From Streptomyces sp. A2-16 (lineage in GTDB: Bacteria > Actinomycetota > Actinomycetes > Streptomycetales > Streptomycetaceae): 64,000 bases of DNA. Where the stretch lies: the NCBI RefSeq assembly GCF_018128905.1, contig NZ_CP063808.1:8680001-8744000 (forward strand). Direction: 5' to 3'. Every line of letters starts with the position of its first letter. Positions within the stretch are counted from its first letter, which is position 1. Under the pieces are notes generated by a model that saw only the letters and a list, made by a program, of their open reading frames with translations, searched no databases and was not told the DNA's origin. Shown piece by piece: positions 59,421-64,000 of this stretch. Made by a program: the position numbers and the translations under genes.

Positions 59421-60555
59421 ACTTCGCGTCGGCCGCCGGGTCCAGGGCGAGGCGGTAGCCCCGCTTCACCACCGTCTGGATCAGCTTCGGGGCACCGAGG
59501 GCCGTACGGAGGCGGGCCATCGCCGTCTCCACCGCGTGCTCGTCCCGGCCCGCGCCAGGCAGCGCCCGCAGCAGCTCCGCGCGCGAGACCACCCAGCCGG
59601 GCCGCCGGGACAGCGCCCGCAGCAACGACATCCCGGCCGGCGGCACCGGCCGCAGCCCCCCGTCGACCAGCACCGCATGGCCCCGGATCTCCACCCGGTG
59701 GCCGGCGACGGGCAACGACCGGGCCCGGCCGGGAAGCTCCTGGCACAGCAGCTGCACGAGCGGCCCGAGCCGGAAACGCTCGGGCGACACGGTGTCCACG
59801 CCCCGCGCCTGCAACGGCAGCGCGGTCACCGGCCCGACACACGCCGGCAGCACGTCGTGGCTGAGGGCGGCGAGCAGCTCCGGCAGCAGCCCCCGGTCCT
59901 CGGCCCGGGACAGCAGCGAGGCCGCGGCCGGCGCGCTCGTGAAGGTCAGCGCGTCCAGACCCCGCGAGACCGTCGCGTCCAGCAGCCGGTCCACCGGCCC
60001 GATGTCCTCCGGCGGCATCCACCGGTACACCGGCACGCCCACGACCTCCGCTCCCCCGGCCCGCAGCGCCTCCACGAAGCCGGGCAGCGGCTCCCCGTGC
60101 AGCTGGATGGCGACCCGGCGCCCTTCGACGCCTTCGTCCAGCAGCCGGTCAAGGACCTCGGCCATGGACTCCGACGACGGCGACCAGTCCTCCGTCAGCC
60201 CGGCGGCCCGTATCGATCCCTTGACCTTGGGGCCGCGCGCGAGGAGTTCCACCCCGCGCAGCCGGTCCAGGAGCGCCTCACCGAGCCCCCACCCCTCGGC
60301 CGCCTCGACCCACCCCCGGAACCCGATCGCCGTGGTGGCCACCACCACGTCCGGGGCCTGGTCGATGAGGTCCTTCGTCGCCGCCAGCAGCTCGCTGTCG
60401 TCGGAGAGGGGCACGATCCGCAGGGCGGGCGCGTGCAGGACCGCGGCCCCGCGGCGCTGGAGCAGCGCACCGAGTTCGTCCGCCCGGCGCGCGGCCGTGA
60501 CTCCCACGGTGAACCCCGCGAGGGGGCCGTGCTCTGCCTGCTGTTGCTCGTACAT
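59407..60555 (-). CDS. Uroporphyrinogen-III synthase-like protein fused to winged-helix DNA-binding domain
   Basis: A 382-aa fusion. Residues of about 10-270 form a HemD (uroporphyrinogen-III synthase) domain: FTVGVTAARRADELGALL, VDALTFTSAPAAASLL-like, and LPVACVGPVTALPL-like blocks. Residues of about 285-375 form an OmpR/PhoB winged HTH ending QTVVKRGYRLAL. This looks like a tetrapyrrole-sensing regulator rather than the housekeeping HemD. NarK follows on the same strand and may be its target. Confidence 0.85.
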   Translation of the reverse strand: MYEQQQAEHGPLAGFTVGVTAARRADELGALLQRRGAAVLHAPALRIVPLSDDSELLAATKDLIDQAPDVVVATTAIGFRGWVEAAEGWGLGEALLDRLRGVELLARGPKVKGSIRAAGLTEDWSPSSESMAEVLDRLLDEGVEGRRVAIQLHGEPLPGFVEALRAGGAEVVGVPVYRWMPPEDIGPVDRLLDATVSRGLDALTFTSAPAAASLLSRAEDRGLLPELLAALSHDVLPACVGPVTALPLQARGVDTVSPERFRLGPLVQLLCQELPGRARSLPVAGHRVEIRGHAVLVDGGLRPVPPAGMSLLRALSRRPGWVVSRAELLRALPGAGRDEHAVETAMARLRTALGAPKLIQTVVKRGYRLALDPAADAKYSDA

Positions 60556-60616
60556 GGCTCTCGTCCCGCACTCGAGTCGTCGTACACGGTCGTACGTGGG
60601 TCGTCCCTACATGCCG

Positions 60617-60650
60617 ACCGAGCCTGTCAACGGCTCGTGACAGGCTCGGT
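60617..60650. terminator. Terminator of narK
   Basis: ACCGAGCCTGTCA pairs with TGACAGGCTCGGT (13 bp, perfect) around an 8-nt loop in the gap between narK and the HemD-like gene. Confidence 0.75.
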
Positions 60651-60675
60651 TCCGGTTCATGTCGCCAGTGTTACG

Positions 60676-62058
60676 TCACACCTCGGCGTAGCTGAGCTGC
60701 GGCTTCGTCTCCGCGGCGGCCGTGGCCTGGCCCTGGACGGCCGTACGGCGAAGGTATACGGCCCAGGTCACCCCGAAGCAGAGGGCGTAGTAGAGGAGGA
60801 AGGTCACGAAGGCGCCGGTGCCGGAGCCGTTGGTGAGGAAGGACTGGCGGAAGGCCAGGTTGATGCCCACACCGCCGAGCGCGCCCACGGCGCCGATGAG
60901 GCCCATGGAGGCACCTGAGAGGCGCCGGCCGTACGCGGCGGCCGCCTCGCCCTCCAGGCCCTTGGCGAGCGCCTTGGTCTGGAAGATGCCGGGGATCATC
61001 TTGAAGGTCGAGCCGTTGCCGAGCCCGCTGAGGACGAACAGCACCACGAAGACGCAGACGAACAGCGGGAGCGACTTCTGCATGCTGGCGACGATCAGGA
61101 TGCCGGTGGCGGCGGCCATGGCGACGTAGTTGTAGAGGGTGATCTTCGCGCCGCCGTACTTGTCGGCGAGCCAGCCGCCGAAGGGACGGATGAGGGAGCC
61201 GAGCAGCGGGCCGATGAAGGTGAGGTACGCGGCCTGCAGCGGGGTACGGCCGAACTGGACCTGGAGCACCTGGCCGAAGGCGAAGGCGTAGCCGATGAAC
61301 GACCCGAACGTCCCGATGTAGAGGAAGGACATGATCCAGGTGTGGGCGTCCTTCGCGGCGTCCTTGGCGGCGCCGGTGTCGTTCTTCACGGACGAGAGGT
61401 TGTCCATGTAGAGGGCGGCGAGGACGGCGGCGACCAGGATCAGCGGGATGTAGATCCCGAGGAGCACGCGCGGTCCGCCGCTGGCACCGATGATGGCGAG
61501 CGCGATCAGCTGGATGACCGGGACACCGATGTTGCCGCCACCGGCGTTGAGCCCGAGCGCCCACCCCTTCTTCTTGAGCGGGAAGAAGGCGTTGATGTTG
61601 GTCATGGAGGAGGCGAAGTTGCCGCCACCGATGCCGGCCAGCAGGCCCACCACCAGGAAGGTGGAGAAGGAGGTCCCCGGCTTCATCACCGCGAAGGCGG
61701 CGATGGTGGGGATGAGCAGGAGACCGGCCGAGATGATCGTCCAGTTCCGGCCACCGAAGATGGCGACGGCGAAGGTGTAGGGAACCCGGACCACGGCGCC
61801 GACCAGCGTCACCATCGAGGTCAGCAGGAACTTGTCGGCCGGGGTCAGCCCGTACTCGGGGCCCATGAAGAGCACCAGCACGGACCACAGGGTCCAGATC
61901 GAGAATCCGATGTGCTCGGAGAGCACGGAGAAGAAGAGATTCCGCCGCGCGACCTTCTCGCCGGTCTCCTTCCAGAAGGTCTCGTCCTCCGGATCCCACT
62001 GCTCGATCCAGCGGCCGCCCCTGTTCTGGGGTGCGGGGGCTGTACTAGGGGCTGTCAT
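60676..62058 (-). CDS. narK: Nitrate/nitrite transporter NarK
   Basis: A 460-aa MFS transporter with 12 helices. The nitrate-signature motif lies in GLLAGIGGGNFASSMTNINAFFP (shortened here by blocks) and again GLGNGSTFKMIPGIFQ. FPLKKKGWALGLNAGGGNIG is characteristic of NarK2/NasA-type nitrate importers or nitrate/nitrite antiporters. It is the only nitrate gene in the window; no nitrate reductase is seen. Confidence 0.93.
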   Translation of the reverse strand: MTAPSTAPAPQNRGGRWIEQWDPEDETFWKETGEKVARRNLFFSVLSEHIGFSIWTLWSVLVLFMGPEYGLTPADKFLLTSMVTLVGAVVRVPYTFAVAIFGGRNWTIISAGLLLIPTIAAFAVMKPGTSFSTFLVVGLLAGIGGGNFASSMTNINAFFPLKKKGWALGLNAGGGNIGVPVIQLIALAIIGASGGPRVLLGIYIPLILVAAVLAALYMDNLSSVKNDTGAAKDAAKDAHTWIMSFLYIGTFGSFIGYAFAFGQVLQVQFGRTPLQAAYLTFIGPLLGSLIRPFGGWLADKYGGAKITLYNYVAMAAATGILIVASMQKSLPLFVCVFVVLFVLSGLGNGSTFKMIPGIFQTKALAKGLEGEAAAAYGRRLSGASMGLIGAVGALGGVGINLAFRQSFLTNGSGTGAFVTFLLYYALCFGVTWAVYLRRTAVQGQATAAAETKPQLSYAEV

Positions 62059-62234
62059 GACGCCTCCACGGTGCGACGGGTCTCAGGTCCTGCTACGAGT
62101 GACTGACCCCGAAGGTAGGGAGGGCGCGTTTCCTGCCTGTGTTTCACCGGGTGACCGGAAAGGAACTTCGCTCTCACCCCGGGGACGGGCGGGATGAGAG
62201 GTCGTGGGTACTTTGTGTTACGAAAACCTCCGCG

Positions 62235-62561
62235 TCAGTGTTCACCGTCCTGAGAGTCGTCGTACTCCTCAAGGATCCGCAGCCCGAGATCGGACTCCCA
62301 GTCCAGAGCCCATCGCCGCAGCTCAGCGATGCCTTCGGGGCTGAGCCCACAGGCGGCGAACTCCTCGTCACCGACCCATACGACACTCTCGAGCCGCTCC
62401 CGCAGCTCCCCCAGCTCCCACGGGTCGAGCTCGCCCAACTGCTCCAGCTCTATCGCGGAGCGGTATTGGCAGGCCGCGTGCACGTCGATCACGTCTTGGG
62501 GGAGACCGCGGTCGAGGAGGGTGCGCATCAGCAGGGAGAAAGGGCTCGGGACGGCGTCCAC
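62235..62561 (-). CDS. Hypothetical protein
   Basis: A 108-aa acidic protein starting VDAVPSPFSLLMRTLL, with helical segments (IELEQLGELDPWELGELRERL) and Trp-containing C-terminal helices. GAGGTCAG upstream is a weak RBS for the GTG; a TAG stop in another frame overlaps the start (TAGTG), so an upstream gene could be coupled. No family is recognised. It may belong to a mobile or decayed region next to the IS. Confidence 0.55.
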   Translation of the reverse strand: MDAVPSPFSLLMRTLLDRGLPQDVIDVHAACQYRSAIELEQLGELDPWELGELRERLESVVWVGDEEFAACGLSPEGIAELRRWALDWESDLGLRILEEYDDSQDGEH

Positions 62562-63109
62562 TACTGACCTCGAATCTCTCCAGCTTGGTCTGGTGCCCGG
62601 TGAGTGTCTGGCCCACCTCGTGGATGACCAGGGTCCCAGCCGTCCTGAAGGCGATGGCAGCCGACTTCGCGCGACAACACGGGGATCCCTCCGGCACCAA
62701 CCAGATCCGGCCCGCCATCCCGGCCGACGGGACCGCGGCTCGCTCACTGTCCTGCCTCGGCCTGGCACACCGGTTCAAGGAGTACGGCGTCGAGATCGGC
62801 TACGGCCAGGACACCGGGGTCTGGTCATCGGCGCGAACGGGGCGAGCTTTGTTACGTCACCGGTTACCCGCACGGTCGTGCGTGAGACACGTCGCAGGTC
62901 AGCGCATGATTTACGTTCTGCTGGCGTCCGTGGTTGTGCGGGAGAAGCCGTGGGGGTTGCTGTCGCTACCGCCGTCAGGAGTCGGGCGGCTGGCACTGGT
63001 GCCATTGCTCGCCCGCCGGTCACCACGGAGTTTGTCGGGCCACCGTGTACGCGGTTGGGCCGGTGAGTCCTGTCCCTGTGACGTCGAGCATCTAGAACTG
63101 CCGATCATC
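62562..63109. other. Degenerate region before the IS
   Basis: About 550 bp with open frames on both strands but no recognisable protein. Candidate fragments such as MAADFARQHGDPSGTNQIRP (plus) and RIWLVPEGSPCCRAKSAA (minus) do not match a family I know. Probably decayed sequence or the IS flank. Confidence 0.5.
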
Positions 63110-64000
63110 GTTGACACCTGGGTCTCCGATCACTACAGAGATCCACATGCCGAAGCCCAGCCCAACCATCCGCCCCTTGACCGTGAGACCGAGCGGCGCC
63201 TGGCGGTAATACACCACGTCGAAGAGGTCACCGGCAACGTCGCGATGTCCTGACAGGTACTTCGGGATCAGCTGGCAGGCGTACTGCACCTGGTACCGCC
63301 GCTACCGGGCCGAGGGCGTCGAGGGCCTGCGCCCCCGTTCCAAGGCCCCCAAGCACAGCCCCACCGCGACGCACGTCGAGGTGGTCGGGAAGATCATCTA
63401 CCTGAGGCAGAACTACCACTTCGGGCCCGAGAAGATCGCGATGCACCTCAAGCGATACCACGACGCCACCATCAGCAAGTCGGGTGTGTGGCGGATCCTC
63501 AACCGCCTGGACATGGGCCGCCTGCCGACCTCCCGGCGCTACAAGCGCCACGACCGCCGATGGAAGCGCTACGAGAAGCAACTGCCCGGCCACCGCGTGC
63601 AGATCGACGTGAAGTTCATCGAACCGCTCGCCTCGATGCCCCGGGGCCGCCGCAGCGGTCGCAACAAGTACTTCCAGTTCACCACAATCGACGACTGCAC
63701 GAGGCTACGGGTGCTGCGGATCTACCCGACCTTGAACCAGGCCACCGAGATCCAGTTCCTCGACTACGTCATCCAGCGTCTGCCGTTCCAGATCAAGGTG
63801 ATCCAGACGGACAACGGCGCCGAGTTCCAATCTGCGCTCCACTGGCACGTTCTGGACAAGGGCATTGCCCACACCTACATCAAGCCGCCCACCCCGCGCC
63901 TGAACGGCAAGGTTGAGCGCTCTCCCCGGATCGACGCTGAGGAGTTCTACCGGCTCCTCGACGGCGTCATCATCGACGATGCCGAGGTCTTCAACGACAA
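63110..64000 (+). pseudogene. IS481/IS3-type transposase with frameshift (partial, runs off window end)
   Basis: A DDE transposase. The N-terminal helix-turn-helix (DRETERRLAVIHHVEEVTG) is in frame with 63176 and ends at TGA 63251-63253. The rest continues in another frame (RYFGISWQAYCTWYRRYR, LPGHRVQIDVKF, IQTDNGAEF, LNGKVERSPR). Removing one A at 63253 fuses the frames as NVAMSCRYFGIS. The catalytic D, D and E are visible. A start codon was not identified; the C-terminus is beyond the window. Confidence 0.85.
63110..64000 (+). mobile_element. Insertion sequence of IS481 family (partial)
   Basis: Defined by its transposase. The left terminal repeat was not resolved; the right end lies outside the window, so target duplication cannot be checked. 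Confidence 0.7.

Noticed and set aside
62585..63253. A single 222-aa gene ending in the transposase N-terminus
   Set aside because: Only the last ~25 residues match a transposase; the upstream part shows no family similarity and ends at a frameshift stop.
1..64000. CRISPR array
   Set aside because: No regularly spaced direct repeats with unique spacers were seen; the tandem repeats found are short and adjacent.
1..64000. Secondary-metabolite gene cluster
   Set aside because: Isolated genes such as DUF1772 and the nitrile-hydratase set could belong to one, but no PKS, NRPS, terpene or RiPP core gene is present.

Overview
The window is about 71% G+C with strong third-position GC bias, many GTG starts and dense 4-bp stop/start overlaps. 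It carries an SsgA-like sporulation protein, DasR-type operators and twin RDD proteins, so it is chromosomal DNA from a Streptomyces. From memory (no search was run), the gene order follows the Streptomyces coelicolor core region from rph/nagF/nagE1/nagE2 (about SCO2904-2907) to sigU/rsuA, the HemD-like regulator and narK (about SCO2953-2959). A few accessory insertions interrupt it.

Layout. 1-4345: truncated lipoprotein, RNase PH, and the GlcNAc PTS (IIB, two IIC permeases) with three candidate DasR (dre) sites. 4417-9338: MBL hydrolase, membrane-tethered MazF-like protein, the Mec-CysO-CysM sulfur-carrier cysteine pathway with a very small Cys leader ORF, and an amino-acid permease. 9660-13089: DUF2017, ClpS, PncB, PncA and a small protein. 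13203-22597: secreted M6 protease, small membrane protein, two RDD proteins, an SsgG-like SALP, a GlcD-like oxidase and a TPR protein. 22575-24295: an accessory insertion with a three-part nitrile-hydratase-like enzyme and a broken gene. 24319-31932: HppD with an AsnC regulator, an ArsR-type regulator, a Lon-like protease, a MenC-like enolase with a GNAT, PucR and IclR regulators. 32236-38695: helicase, MFS, tRNA-Cys, GNAT, a double SUKH-4 protein with a possible 32-aa partner, and a P-loop kinase. 38695-43854: an unusual xanthine-dehydrogenase-like operon. 44091-48736: GH20 hexosaminidase with an ABC sugar importer. 48921-53597: DUF3039, AlgH, MurA, HU, malic enzyme. 53930-62058: HelD, RsuA/SigU, CGNR regulator/DUF1772, HemD-wHTH and NarK. 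62235-64000: an orphan ORF, degenerate sequence, and an IS481-type transposase with a frameshift that runs off the window.

How the genes work together. Several neighbourhoods are pathways. They cover GlcNAc uptake and chito-oligosaccharide cleavage; CysO-dependent cysteine synthesis with its own JAMM protease and putative attenuator; NAD salvage (PncA plus PncB); N-degron delivery (ClpS); tyrosine catabolism (HppD); a SigU/RsuA envelope-stress switch; and nitrate uptake with a HemD-like regulator. The least explained locus is the xanthine-dehydrogenase-like operon. Its molybdenum subunit lacks the GVGE catalytic glutamate, its 2Fe-2S subunit has a roughly 400-residue disordered His-rich extension, and it is coupled to a 43-aa membrane peptide and a kinase.
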